A model generated the notes under the pieces. It was given only the letters and a program-made list of their open reading frames with translations. It was not told the origin of the DNA and searched no databases. From contig NZ_JAERJA010000001.1 of assembly GCF_016827675.1 (NCBI RefSeq), forward strand, positions 186,001-250,000: DNA of 64,000 nucleotides, written 5' to 3'. This document shows positions 48,290 to 57,233 of the stretch, one piece after another. Made by a program: the position numbers and the translations under genes. This stretch comes from Nocardioides limicola (GTDB lineage Bacteria; Actinomycetota; Actinomycetes; Propionibacteriales; Nocardioidaceae). The first letter of the stretch is position 1, and each line of letters starts with the position of its first letter.

Positions 48290-50878
48290 GTGGAGGACCT
48301 GGCCACCGCAGCCCTGGCTGCCGGCGACGACGCCGATGCCCTCTACGAGGCCTTCAACGACTGGAGCACCGCCTCCGGGTTGACCCTGTACCCACATCAG
48401 GACGAGGCCATCCTGGAGCTCCTCTCCGGCAGCCACGTGGTGCTGGCGACTCCCACCGGGTCAGGCAAGTCGCTGGTCGCCACCGCTGCCCACGCGGCGG
48501 CCCTGGGAGCCGGGCGGAGGTCCTTCTACACGGCACCGGTGAAAGCGCTGGTCAACGAGAAGTTCTTCGCCCTGTGCGACACGTTCGGGGCCGAACGGGT
48601 GGGCATGCTGACCGGGGACGCCGCAGTGAACCCGGACGCTCCGATCATCGCCTGCACCGCCGAGGTGCTCGCCAACATCGCGCTGCGCTCAGGCGACGCC
48701 GCCGCGATCGGGCTGGTGGTGATGGACGAGTTCCACTACTACGGGGAGGCGGACCGCGGCTGGGCATGGCAGATCCCGTTGCTGGAACTGACCAGCACCC
48801 AGTTCCTGCTGATGTCGGCCACCCTCGGCGATGTCACCCATATCGGCGAGGACCTCACCCGTCGTACCGGGCGGGAGGTCGCGCTGGTCACCGGCGCCGA
48901 ACGGCCGGTGCCCCTCACCTTCAGTTGGGCCACCGAACCACTGGCCGACACCCTCGACGAACTGGTCAGCACCCACCAGTGGCCCGTGTACGTCGTCCAC
49001 TTCACCCAGGCCGCTGCCGTGGAACACGCCACCACCCTGGTGGGGCGGCCTGCGGCCAGCCGCCGACTGGCACCCGAGCAGAAGGCAGCGATCGCCGAGG
49101 CGACCTCCCAGGTCCGCTTCGCCGCCGGGTTCGGTCGGACGCTGAGCAAGATGCTGCGCAGCGGGATCGGCGTTCACCATGCCGGCATGCTGCCCCGCTA
49201 CCGGCGGTTGGTGGAGCAACTCGCCCAGCAGGGGCTGCTCCAGGTCATCTGCGGCACCGACACCCTCGGAGTCGGCATCAATGTCCCGATCCGGACGGTC
49301 CTCTTCACCGGGCTGGTGAAGTTCGATGGCCATCGGGAGCGGATCCTCAAGGTGCGCGAGTTCCAGCAGATCGCCGGCCGGGCCGGACGGGCTGGCTTCG
49401 ACACGGCCGGAACCGTCGTCGTCCAGGCCCCGGAGCACGAGATCGAGAACCAGCGGCTCCTCGCCAAGGCCGGCGACGACCCCAAGAAGCGGCGCAAGGT
49501 CCAGCGACGCAAGGCTCCCGACGGCGTGCCGGTGTGGACCGAGGAGACCTTCGCCCGGTTGGTCGGGGGGGACCCCGAACGTCTGGCGTCGCGGATGCGC
49601 GTGGACAACGCGATGCTGCTCAACGTGGTCTCGCGTCCCGAGGACGCCTTCGAGGTGATGCGGCGGCTGCTGCGGGACAGCCACGAGGATGCCCGGTCCA
49701 GGACCCGGCTGACCCGTCGCGCGCTCCGACTCGCTCGGAGTCTGCTGGCCAGCGGCGTGCTGACCCGACTCGAGGAGCCGGACGAGCACGGCCGACGTTT
49801 CCTCCTCACCGTCGACCTGCCCGCCGACTTCGCGCTGAACCAGCCGCTGGCCCACTTCGCCCTCGAAGTACTCGACCTCCTCGATCCGGACTCACCGGAG
49901 CACGCCCTGGACATCGTGTCCGTGCTCGAGTCCGTCTCGGAGGCACCGCGACAGGTGCTGATGGCCCAGCAGCACGCGGCCCGCGGCGAGGCGATCGCAG
50001 AGATGAAGGCGGACGGGATCGACTACCACGAGCGGATGGAACTGCTCGAGGAGGTCACCTGGCCGCAGCCGCTGGCCGACCTGCTGGAACCGGCGTACGA
50101 GACCTATCGTGAGTCACACCCCTGGCTCCCTCCTGACGCACTGCAGCCGGCATCGGTGCTGAGACAGATGTACGAGCACGGGATGGGTTTCACCGACATG
50201 GTCTCCCGCTACGGGTTGGCACGCTCCGAGGGAGTGCTGCTGCGCTACCTGAGCAACCTGTACCGCACACTGCGGCACACCGTCGAGGCACGGCACCGTT
50301 CCCCGGTCCTCGACGAGTTGACCGACTGGTTGGGGGAGACGGTGCGCCAGGTCGACTCGTCACTGCTGGACGAGTGGGAGGCACTGTCGGACCCGACCGG
50401 TGCCTGGGGGCGTGACCAGCACGAAGCGCCGCCCCCGCCACGACCGTTGAGCAGGACCGATGCCTTCCGCCGGATGGTCCGCAACGCGATCTTCGCCCGG
50501 GTCCTGCTGGCCGCCCGCGACGATGTGGCGGCGCTCGTCGCCCTCGAACGCGAAGCTGCGGAGCGGGTCGAGCCCGCACGCACTCCGCCACTGACCCGGC
50601 AGGACTGGGACGAGGCTCTGGATGCCTACTACGCCGAGCACGACGAGATCGGCACCGGTGCGCAGGCACGGGGTCCGGACCTGTTCCAGGTCGAGGAGGC
50701 CGAGGGCACGCCGCCAGGAGCCGAGGGGGACCAGACGGGTGGACTGTGGCTGGTCCGTCAGGTGCTCGACGACCCGGCCGGTCACCACGACTGGGTGATC
50801 GAGGCCACCGTCGACCTGGCAGCCTCCGACGAGCTCGGTGAGCCGGTGCTGACCGTCACCTCCCTGCGGCGTCTCTGA
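48290..50878 (+). CDS. DEAD/DEAH-box helicase with DUF3516 C-terminal region
   Basis: 862 residues. Q-like YPHQDEAILELL, Walker A ATPTGSGKSLVA, box II VVMDEFHYYG (DEFH), SAT in LLMSATLGD, then motifs V/VI (CGTDTLGVGINVPIRT, QIAGRAGRAG). The C-terminal ~400 residues match the DUF3516-type extension of Ski2-like helicases in actinobacteria; RNA or DNA target unknown. GTG 48290 has GGAG 7 nt upstream; TTG 48284, which shares TTGA with the xerD stop, is the alternative. Confidence 0.88.
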   Translation: MEDLATAALAAGDDADALYEAFNDWSTASGLTLYPHQDEAILELLSGSHVVLATPTGSGKSLVATAAHAAALGAGRRSFYTAPVKALVNEKFFALCDTFGAERVGMLTGDAAVNPDAPIIACTAEVLANIALRSGDAAAIGLVVMDEFHYYGEADRGWAWQIPLLELTSTQFLLMSATLGDVTHIGEDLTRRTGREVALVTGAERPVPLTFSWATEPLADTLDELVSTHQWPVYVVHFTQAAAVEHATTLVGRPAASRRLAPEQKAAIAEATSQVRFAAGFGRTLSKMLRSGIGVHHAGMLPRYRRLVEQLAQQGLLQVICGTDTLGVGINVPIRTVLFTGLVKFDGHRERILKVREFQQIAGRAGRAGFDTAGTVVVQAPEHEIENQRLLAKAGDDPKKRRKVQRRKAPDGVPVWTEETFARLVGGDPERLASRMRVDNAMLLNVVSRPEDAFEVMRRLLRDSHEDARSRTRLTRRALRLARSLLASGVLTRLEEPDEHGRRFLLTVDLPADFALNQPLAHFALEVLDLLDPDSPEHALDIVSVLESVSEAPRQVLMAQQHAARGEAIAEMKADGIDYHERMELLEEVTWPQPLADLLEPAYETYRESHPWLPPDALQPASVLRQMYEHGMGFTDMVSRYGLARSEGVLLRYLSNLYRTLRHTVEARHRSPVLDELTDWLGETVRQVDSSLLDEWEALSDPTGAWGRDQHEAPPPPRPLSRTDAFRRMVRNAIFARVLLAARDDVAALVALEREAAERVEPARTPPLTRQDWDEALDAYYAEHDEIGTGAQARGPDLFQVEEAEGTPPGAEGDQTGGLWLVRQVLDDPAGHHDWVIEATVDLAASDELGEPVLTVTSLRRL

Positions 50879-50907
50879 GTCCACAGAGTTCTGCACAGAC
50901 GACCCCG

Positions 50908-50943
50908 AGCCTGTGCACTGCAGCGGGGCTTCATGCACAGGCT
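50908..50943 (+). terminator. terminator after the DUF3516 helicase
   Basis: AGCCTGTGCA (50908-50917) pairs with TGCACAGGCT (50934-50943), 10 bp, 16-nt loop, no U-tract. Confidence 0.5.
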
Positions 50944-50986
50944 GTCCCCAGATTCTCCGCGTGGCAGGGCAAATGGCGCACCTGCC

Positions 50987-51016
50987 TTGTCGGGTGTCGG
51001 CGGTGGGCCCTAGAGT
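50987..51016 (+). promoter_or_regulatory. promoter of the parA-scpAB operon
   Basis: TTGTCG (50987-50992), 18-nt spacer, TAGAGT (51011-51016), about 70 nt before parA and after the terminator at 50908. Confidence 0.5.
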
Positions 51017-51088
51017 CGCCCGCAGGCCTCGGCGGATGTCGCCGAGTCGACAAGTGGCTCACAGCCACCAGCGTGCGAGGGAGTGGCG

Positions 51089-52078
51089 ATGACGGCTGAC
51101 GGCGGATTCCCGGGACACACCGGCAGCAGCGCGACCGAGATGCCGCCGCTGGTGCAGGCGCCACGACCACCGGTCCCGGCCAACTCCGAGGTGAGCAGTT
51201 CAGAGGCGGTCCCGCTCCGGCAGCCGGCCCCCTCGGTGGAGCTCGGGCCCACCGGACGCCCGATGCCGCACCTGCCCGAACCCAAGCCCCTCACCAGCCA
51301 TGGCAACGCACGGGTGATCGCGATGTGCAACCAGAAGGGGGGCGTCGGCAAGACCACCACCACGATCAACCTCGGTGCGTCGTTGGCGGAGTACGGACGG
51401 AAGGTCCTCCTCGTGGACTTCGACCCCCAGGGGTCCCTGTCGGTGGGGTTGGGCCTGCACCCGCACGAGATGGAGTACACCATCTACAACCTGGTGATGG
51501 AGCCCGACGTCACCCTCGACGACGTCGTGGTGCCCTCCGGGGTCGCCGGGATGGATCTCCTTCCCTCGAACATCGACCTCTCCGCGGCTGAGGTCCAACT
51601 GGTCCACGAGGTGGCCAGGGAGCAGACGCTGCAGCGAGTGCTGGCCCCGGCACTGGAGAAGTACGACGTCATCCTGATCGACTGCCAGCCGTCCCTGGGT
51701 CTACTCACCGTCAACGCACTCACCGCGGCGCACGGCGTGATCGTGCCGTTGGAGTGCGAGTACTTCGCGCTGCGTGGCGTGGCACTGTTGAAGACGACCA
51801 TCGACAAGGTCAAGGAACGGTTGAACCCGGGCCTCGAGATCGACGGTGTGCTGGGCACCATGTTCGACGGCCGCACCCTGCACGGGCGTGAGGTCCTGGA
51901 GCGACTGGTGCAGGCCTGGGGGGACAAGGTCTTCCACACCGTCATCCGGCGTACCGTGAAGTTCTCCGATTCGACGGTGGCCGGCGAACCGATCACCTCC
52001 TATGCCTCCTCCTCGACCGGTGCGGAGGCGTACCGCCAGTTGGCCAGGGAGGTGCTTGCCCGTTGTCTCGACGGGTGA
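51089..52078 (+). CDS. ParA/Soj-family ATPase (segregation)
   Basis: 329 residues. A Pro-rich disordered N-terminal tail of ~75 residues precedes MCNQKGGVGKTTTTINL (deviant Walker A), LLVDFDPQGSLSVGLG and VILIDCQPSLGLL. It is the Rv1708-type ParA next to scpAB, not the oriC-linked ParA; no parB is beside it. ATG 51089 has GAGGGAG 6 nt upstream. The small basic protein downstream may be its DNA-binding partner (inference). Confidence 0.92.
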   Translation: MTADGGFPGHTGSSATEMPPLVQAPRPPVPANSEVSSSEAVPLRQPAPSVELGPTGRPMPHLPEPKPLTSHGNARVIAMCNQKGGVGKTTTTINLGASLAEYGRKVLLVDFDPQGSLSVGLGLHPHEMEYTIYNLVMEPDVTLDDVVVPSGVAGMDLLPSNIDLSAAEVQLVHEVAREQTLQRVLAPALEKYDVILIDCQPSLGLLTVNALTAAHGVIVPLECEYFALRGVALLKTTIDKVKERLNPGLEIDGVLGTMFDGRTLHGREVLERLVQAWGDKVFHTVIRRTVKFSDSTVAGEPITSYASSSTGAEAYRQLAREVLARCLDG

Positions 52079-52401
52079 GTCTGCCTGCGGCCGACGACCT
52101 CTTCCGCCCCACCGCCGACCCTGCTGTCGACGCGGCTCCACAGACAGCCGCGGCGACCGAGTCGCGATCGGCGACGCGGAAGACGCCGAGCGGTCGGGTC
52201 CGGCACGACGAGAAGATGACCGTCTACATCACCTCCGAGGAACTCCTGGAGATCGAGCATGCGCGGCTCGCGCTGCGGCACCAGCTCGGTGTCGCCGTGG
52301 ATCGCGGCCGGCTGGTCAGGGAAGCCGTCGCACTGGTGTTGGCCGACTTCGATGCGCACGGTGACGACAGTGTGATCGTGCGACGCCTGAGGGGCGAATG
52401 A
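52075..52401 (+). CDS. small putative ribbon-helix-helix protein
   Basis: 108 residues. After a disordered N-terminus (~45 residues) come EKMTVYITSEELLEIEHARL and DRGRLVREAVALVLADFDAH, a beta strand followed by two helices, in the order and spacing of MetJ/Arc-type ribbon-helix-helix DNA-binding proteins. I am not certain of the fold. It lies between parA and scpA with 4-bp overlaps on both sides. TTG 52063 (GGGAGG 10 nt upstream) is another possible start. Confidence 0.65.
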   Translation: MSLPAADDLFRPTADPAVDAAPQTAAATESRSATRKTPSGRVRHDEKMTVYITSEELLEIEHARLALRHQLGVAVDRGRLVREAVALVLADFDAHGDDSVIVRRLRGE

Positions 52402-53291
52402 CCAGCCATCCCGCGGCAGCCGAGGCCGAGGCGACCGAGGAGTCCGAGGGGGGCGGCTTCCGGGTCCACCTCGACAACTTCGAGGGACCCTTCGACCTGC
52501 TGCTCGGGTTGATCTCCAAACACAAGCTCGACGTGACCGAGGTCGCCCTCTCGAAGGTCACCGACGAGTTCATCGCGCATGTGAAGCGGTTGGCGGCCGA
52601 CTCGGGGGAGCAGGGCTGGGACCTGGAGGAGACCACCTCGTTCCTCCTCGTCGCCTCCACCCTGCTGGACCTCAAGGCTGCCCGACTGCTGCCCCAGGGA
52701 GACGTGGAGGACGAGGAGGACCTGGCCCTGCTGGAGGCCCGGGACCTGCTCTTCGCGCGCCTCCTCCAGTACCGCGCCTACAAACAGGTCGCCGGGTGGA
52801 TCGAGAAGCGGCTCGCGGAGGAGTCCCGCAGGCATCCCCGGGCCGTCGGTCTGGACGAGCGGTACGCCACGCTGCTGCCCGAGGTGCTGATCGGGATCGG
52901 TGCCGAGGAGTTCGCCAGGCTCGCCGCCCGGGCGCTGGCGCCCAAGCCGATCCTCGAGGTCTCGTTGCAGCACATCCACGCCGCCAAGGTCAGCGTGCGT
53001 GAGCAGGCTGCGCTGGTGGTGTCCCGATTGCGCAGCACCGGCACCAGCACCTTCCGGGCGTTGTGCGGGGACTCGCCGGACACCCTCACCACGGTGGCCA
53101 GATTCCTGTCCCTGCTGGAGCTCTTCCGGGAGGGGGTCGTGTCATTCGACCAGATGAGTCCGCTGGGGGAGTTGACCGTCCGCTGGACCGGTGACGAGGA
53201 GACGGAGGTCGACATCACCGACGAGTTCGACGGCACCCCGCCGCCCGCAGATGACGACGAGGCAGTTCAATCCGACCAGGAGGACCAGTGA
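52398..53291 (+). CDS. scpA: segregation and condensation protein A
   Basis: 297 residues. FRVHLDNFEGPFDLLLGLIS is the ScpA hallmark N-terminus; acidic linker and C-terminal winged helix (LGELTVRWTGD region) follow. With ScpB it forms the SMC accessory complex. ATG overlaps the previous stop; the end overlaps scpB. Confidence 0.95.
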   Translation: MTSHPAAAEAEATEESEGGGFRVHLDNFEGPFDLLLGLISKHKLDVTEVALSKVTDEFIAHVKRLAADSGEQGWDLEETTSFLLVASTLLDLKAARLLPQGDVEDEEDLALLEARDLLFARLLQYRAYKQVAGWIEKRLAEESRRHPRAVGLDERYATLLPEVLIGIGAEEFARLAARALAPKPILEVSLQHIHAAKVSVREQAALVVSRLRSTGTSTFRALCGDSPDTLTTVARFLSLLELFREGVVSFDQMSPLGELTVRWTGDEETEVDITDEFDGTPPPADDDEAVQSDQEDQ

Positions 53292-53875
53292 CCAGCGAGC
53301 CAGTCGAGGACGAGCAGTTGCCGGTGCCGGTGGCTGAGCTGCGACCCTCCTTGGAGGCGCTGCTGATGGTGGCCGACCAGCCGCTCGACGAGTCTCTGTT
53401 GGCCGCTGCGGTCGGGCACCCCGTTGAGGAGGTGGCCTCGGCCCTGGCCTCGCTGGTGGCCGAGTACGACGCCGAGAACCGAGGGTTCGAACTGCGTCAG
53501 GTCGCGGGTGGCTGGCGGTACTACACCCGCGAAGGCTTCGCGGATGTCGTGGAGCGGTTCGTCCTCGAGGGCCAGCAGGCGCGCCTCACTCAAGCTGCCC
53601 TCGAGACACTGGCGGTGGTCGCCTACCAGCAGCCGGTCTCCCGGTCACGGGTGTCGGCCGTGCGTGGCGTGAACGTGGACGGCGTGATGCGGACGCTGCT
53701 CACTCGTGGCCTGGTGGAGGAGGCCGGCACCGATGAGAGTTCCGGGGCACACCTCTACCGCACCAGCAGCTACTTCCTGGAGCGGATGGGCATCGACTCG
53801 CTCGAGGAACTGCCCGAGTTGGCGCCGTACCTGCCCGGACTCGACGATCTCGACGAGGGGGAGTCGTCCGCGTGA
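53288..53875 (+). CDS. scpB: segregation and condensation protein B
   Basis: 195 residues. Tandem winged helices: LRPSLEALLMVADQPLDESL and LTQAALETLAVVAYQQPVSR ... VNVDGVMRTLLTRGLVEEAG. Partner of ScpA in the SMC complex. GTG 53288 overlaps scpA (GTGA), and its stop overlaps rluB. Confidence 0.95.
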   Translation: MTSEPVEDEQLPVPVAELRPSLEALLMVADQPLDESLLAAAVGHPVEEVASALASLVAEYDAENRGFELRQVAGGWRYYTREGFADVVERFVLEGQQARLTQAALETLAVVAYQQPVSRSRVSAVRGVNVDGVMRTLLTRGLVEEAGTDESSGAHLYRTSSYFLERMGIDSLEELPELAPYLPGLDDLDEGESSA

Positions 53876-54639
53876 ACGGTGCCCCGCTGACCCCGGACGA
53901 GCAGGGGCTGGTCCGGCTGCAGAAGCTGCTGGCAGCCTCGGGCGTGGCGTCGCGTCGCCGGTGCGAGGAGCTGATGCTCGCCGGTGAGGTCGAGGTCGAC
54001 GGCGAGGTGGTCACCCGGCTGGGCACCAAGGTCGATCCGACGACGGCCGTGGTCCGAGTGTCGGGGAAGCGGCTGCCGCCGGCCTCGGACAAGGTCTACC
54101 TGGTGCTGAACAAGCCCCGCGGAGTCGTCTCCACCATGTCGGATCCCGAAGGCAGGCGCACCCTCACCGACTTGGTGGCCGACCGCCCGGAACGACTCTT
54201 CCACGTCGGACGGCTCGACACCGACACCTCCGGGTTGCTCCTGCTCACCAACGACGGTGACTTCGCCCACCGGATGGCGCACCCCTCCTACGAGGTGGAC
54301 AAGACCTATGTCGCGGAGGTGGAGGGCGAGGTCACCCGTGCCACGCTGCAGCGACTCCTGGCCGGTGTCACCCTGGAGGACGGACCGGTCACCGTGAGCC
54401 GGGCCAAGCTGATGCAGCAGGGTCAGGGAAACGCTCGGGGTCGGTCGCTGGTCGAGTTGGTGATCCACGAGGGCAGGAACCGGATCGTCCGCAGGCTGCT
54501 CGATCACGTGGGCCACCCGGTCCGCAGGTTGACCAGGACCGCGATCGGACCGGTGAGACTGCACGGACTGGCCGCGGGGGAGCTCCGCGAACTGAGCAGC
54601 GCCGAACTGGGTGAACTGCTCGACGCAGCGGCGCTGTAG
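53872..54639 (+). CDS. rluB: 23S rRNA pseudouridine synthase RluB
   Basis: 255 residues. S4 domain (VRLQKLLAASGVASRRRCEE) then the RsuA/RluB catalytic motif VGRLDTDTSGLLLLTNDGD with the nucleophile Asp. It makes pseudouridine 2605 (E. coli numbering) in 23S rRNA. GTGA overlap with scpB. Confidence 0.93.
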   Translation: MNGAPLTPDEQGLVRLQKLLAASGVASRRRCEELMLAGEVEVDGEVVTRLGTKVDPTTAVVRVSGKRLPPASDKVYLVLNKPRGVVSTMSDPEGRRTLTDLVADRPERLFHVGRLDTDTSGLLLLTNDGDFAHRMAHPSYEVDKTYVAEVEGEVTRATLQRLLAGVTLEDGPVTVSRAKLMQQGQGNARGRSLVELVIHEGRNRIVRRLLDHVGHPVRRLTRTAIGPVRLHGLAAGELRELSSAELGELLDAAAL

Positions 54640-54672
54640 CAGGCTGCGCACCCGGGCGCACCCATCGCCCAC

Positions 54673-54678
54673 TACGCT
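54673..54678 (+). promoter_or_regulatory. -10 element of tyrA (leaderless)
   Basis: TACGCT with exactly 6 nt (GGCGCG) to GTG 54685. Confidence 0.5.
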
Positions 54679-54684
54679 GGCGCG

Positions 54685-55749
54685 GTGATGACCGAACTGA
54701 CAGGCCCGGTGGAGGTGGTCGGCACCGGTCTGCTGGGGACCTCGATCGGCCTGGCCTGCCGTGCTGCCGGCCTCGAGGTCATCCTCTCCGATACGTCCCC
54801 GGAGCACCTGCGCACCGCGACCGGCCTCGGCGCTGGACGCCCCCGCACGTCAGCGGACCGCGCTCAGTTGGTGGTGGTGGCAGTGCCGCCCGTGCATCTC
54901 GACGCCGTCATCGCGCAGGCGCTTGCTCGCTCCGACGCAGTGGTGACCGACGTCGGCAGCATCAAGACCCAGCCGCTGGCAGCCGTGGCGGGCACCCCAG
55001 GGGCTGCCCGGTACGTCGGTGGCCATCCGATGGCGGGCAGCGAGCACTCGGGCCCGCTGGCGGCCAGCGCCGCACTCTTCGACGGGCGGCCCTGGGCCAT
55101 CACGCCCCACGCCACCGCCGACCCCGAGGCGGTCGCGCTCGTGGAGTCGCTGGTGCTGCTGTGTGGGGGAGTGCCCGTCCGGATGTCGCCCGCCGAGCAC
55201 GACAAGGCGGTCGCGCGGACCTCGCATGTGCCACACCTGTTGGCTTCGCTGGTGGCCGGCCGGCTGGCCGAGGCCCCGCGGGAGCACCTGCTCCTCTCCG
55301 GGCAGGGCATCCGGGATGTGACGCGAGTGGCCGCCGGCGACCCGGGACTGTACGGACAGATCGTCACCGGGAACGCCGAGGCCGTGCTGACCCTGCTCGC
55401 GGAGGTGCGGCATCGACTCGACGAGGTCATCGAGGCGGTCACCGATCGGGACGGGGCCGCGTTGGAGGCGCTGCTGGCCGAAGGTGTGGCTGGCACGGTC
55501 GCGATCCCTGGCAAGCACGGCCGGCCCTCGCGCCCGATGTCGTCGGTGTTCGTGACCGTCCCGGATGAACCCGGTGGGCTGGCCAGACTCTTCGCGGATG
55601 CGGGTGCCAGCAAGGTCAACATCGAGGACGTGCGGATCGACCACGACCCGGCGCGTCCGGTCGGTCTGGTCGAGCTCGTCGTCTCCGAGGCCCGGGCCGA
55701 GCATCTGATGACCCAACTGGAGGCCCGCGGCTGGACCTGTCACCGCTGA
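54685..55749 (+). CDS. tyrA: prephenate dehydrogenase with C-terminal ACT domain
   Basis: 354 residues. NAD(P)-binding VEVVGTGLLGTSIGLA, catalytic region YVGGHPMAGSEHSGPLAA, His in RTSHVPHLLASL; residues ~275-354 form an ACT domain (SVFVTVPDEPGGLARLFADA), probably tyrosine feedback. It converts prephenate to 4-hydroxyphenylpyruvate. GTG 54685 is supported by the leaderless -10; ATG 54688 is next. Confidence 0.94.
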   Translation: MMTELTGPVEVVGTGLLGTSIGLACRAAGLEVILSDTSPEHLRTATGLGAGRPRTSADRAQLVVVAVPPVHLDAVIAQALARSDAVVTDVGSIKTQPLAAVAGTPGAARYVGGHPMAGSEHSGPLAASAALFDGRPWAITPHATADPEAVALVESLVLLCGGVPVRMSPAEHDKAVARTSHVPHLLASLVAGRLAEAPREHLLLSGQGIRDVTRVAAGDPGLYGQIVTGNAEAVLTLLAEVRHRLDEVIEAVTDRDGAALEALLAEGVAGTVAIPGKHGRPSRPMSSVFVTVPDEPGGLARLFADAGASKVNIEDVRIDHDPARPVGLVELVVSEARAEHLMTQLEARGWTCHR

Positions 55750-55812
55750 GGTGCCTTAGGCTTCCCCAGATCCCGGCCCCGGCGCTGGGGCTCACAGACG
55801 AGAGGATGAGGC

Positions 55813-56484
55813 GTGAACACCAGTTCCCCCGCGACGATCGTGGTAGCGATCGATGGACCCTCCGGGTCCGGCAAGTCGAGTACCTCACGGGGTGTGGCGA
55901 CACGGCTGGGACTGCGCTACCTCGACACCGGGGCGATGTTCCGGGCGATGACCTGGTGGATGCTCGAGCAGGGCGTCGACGTGCACGATCCTGCGGCGGT
56001 GGCCGCTGCGGCACACGCCCCGGTCATCCGTTCCGGTACCGATCCGCAGGCGCCCACGATCTCCGTCGACTCCCGCGATGTCTCGGCGGCCATCCGGGGT
56101 CAGCAGGTCACTGACTCGGTCAGCCCGGTGAGCTCGGTGCCCGAGGTGCGGGCCCGCCTGCTGGCGCTGCAGCGCGAGATCATCGGCGCCGGCGGGATCG
56201 TGGTCGAGGGGCGCGACATCGGCACCGTGGTCGCCCCGGACGCTCCGGTCAAGATCTACCTCACCGCGGACCCGGAGGCGCGTGCCGTACGACGAGCGGC
56301 CGAGGTCGCCGGCACCGACGTGCTCGCCACCCGTGAGTCGCTGCTGTCCCGGGACCGGATCGACTCCGGCCGCGCGACGGCGCCGCTGACCATGGCGGAG
56401 GGCGCCCATCACATCGACTCCACGGCGTACACCCTGGACGAGGTCATCGACCAGGTGGTGGGTCTGGTCGACGCGGTGAGGTGA
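55813..56484 (+). CDS. cmk: cytidylate kinase
   Basis: 223 residues. P-loop IDGPSGSGKSSTSRGVA, LGLRYLDTGAMFRAMTWW, and VVEGRDIGTVVAPDAPVKIY. It phosphorylates CMP and dCMP. GTG 55813 has AGAGGA upstream. GTGA overlap with the next acyltransferase gene. Confidence 0.95.
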   Translation: MNTSSPATIVVAIDGPSGSGKSSTSRGVATRLGLRYLDTGAMFRAMTWWMLEQGVDVHDPAAVAAAAHAPVIRSGTDPQAPTISVDSRDVSAAIRGQQVTDSVSPVSSVPEVRARLLALQREIIGAGGIVVEGRDIGTVVAPDAPVKIYLTADPEARAVRRAAEVAGTDVLATRESLLSRDRIDSGRATAPLTMAEGAHHIDSTAYTLDEVIDQVVGLVDAVR

Positions 56485-57233
56485 GCGTGGTGGACGGGCA
56501 CCTGGCGCCGCCCTCGACCATGGCGGTCGAGGCACCGGCGAGCTGGCTGCTGTCTCGCCATCGCGGTGTCGGACGCGGGTTGCTCCGGGCCGGGTGGTCG
56601 GTGCGGGTGCACGGCGCGGAGTCGACGCCGCGCGAGGGCCCGGTGATCTTCGCCGCCAATCACCTGGGCGTCCTCGACGGGCCGATGCTGGCCAGCTTCG
56701 CGCCCCGGACCACGCACGTGCTGACCAAGTCCGAACTTTTCGCCGGACCGGCCGGGCGGTTCCTGACCGCTGCTGGACAGATCCCGCTGGACCGAACCGC
56801 CATTGATGCGGCGGCGGTGCGCGCCTGCGTGCGGGTGCTGCGCGATGGCGGGTGTGTCGGCATCTTCCCGGAGGGGCACCGTGGCGCAGGAACACTCAGA
56901 CGGCTGCGGCCCGGGGTGGGGTACCTTGGCCTGGTGACCGGGGCACCCGTGGTCCCGGTGACGTTCTTCGGAACCAGGCTCAGCGGAGCCCGCAGCGGGT
57001 CCCTGCCGCCAGTGAGGTTTCCGATCGACGTGGTCTTCGGGAGCCCGATCCGGGTCGATCCACTCCCGTGGCCGCGGACACGGGAACAAGTCCGACAGAC
57101 TGTGGGTTTCATTCGGGAGCAGATGTTGGTGCACCTGGAGCAGAGCCAGGCGCTGGTCGGCAGGACGTTGCCGGGCCCTCTGCCTGCCGGAGATCGGCTC
57201 ACCCCACCCACGCGCAACACAGGAGCACCATGA
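56481..57233 (+). CDS. PlsC-family acyltransferase 2
   Basis: 250 residues. [10 protein letters not shown] (NHx4D), GQIPLDRTA and [10 protein letters not shown] are the acyltransferase motifs. The FPEGxR motif has H where T or S is usual. It is wedged between cmk and der with overlaps at both ends, as in other actinobacteria. Substrate is not defined; a 1-acylglycerol-phosphate or related acyl acceptor is expected. Confidence 0.88.
   Translation: MSVVDGHLAPPSTMAVEAPASWLLSRHRGVGRGLLRAGWSVRVHGAESTPREGPVIFAANHLGVLDGPMLASFAPRTTHVLTKSELFAGPAGRFLTAAGQIPLDRTAIDAAAVRACVRVLRDGGCVGIFPEGHRGAGTLRRLRPGVGYLGLVTGAPVVPVTFFGTRLSGARSGSLPPVRFPIDVVFGSPIRVDPLPWPRTREQVRQTVGFIREQMLVHLEQSQALVGRTLPGPLPAGDRLTPPTRNTGAP

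Noticed and set aside
50879..51088. oriC or DnaA-box cluster near parA
   Set aside because: GTCCACA-like pieces occur, but none matches the TTGTCCACA box fully and dnaA/dnaN/gyrB are not here.
51089..52401. ParA-ParB pair
   Set aside because: The protein after ParA is too small and lacks the ParB GERRxRA motif; it is a putative RHH protein instead.
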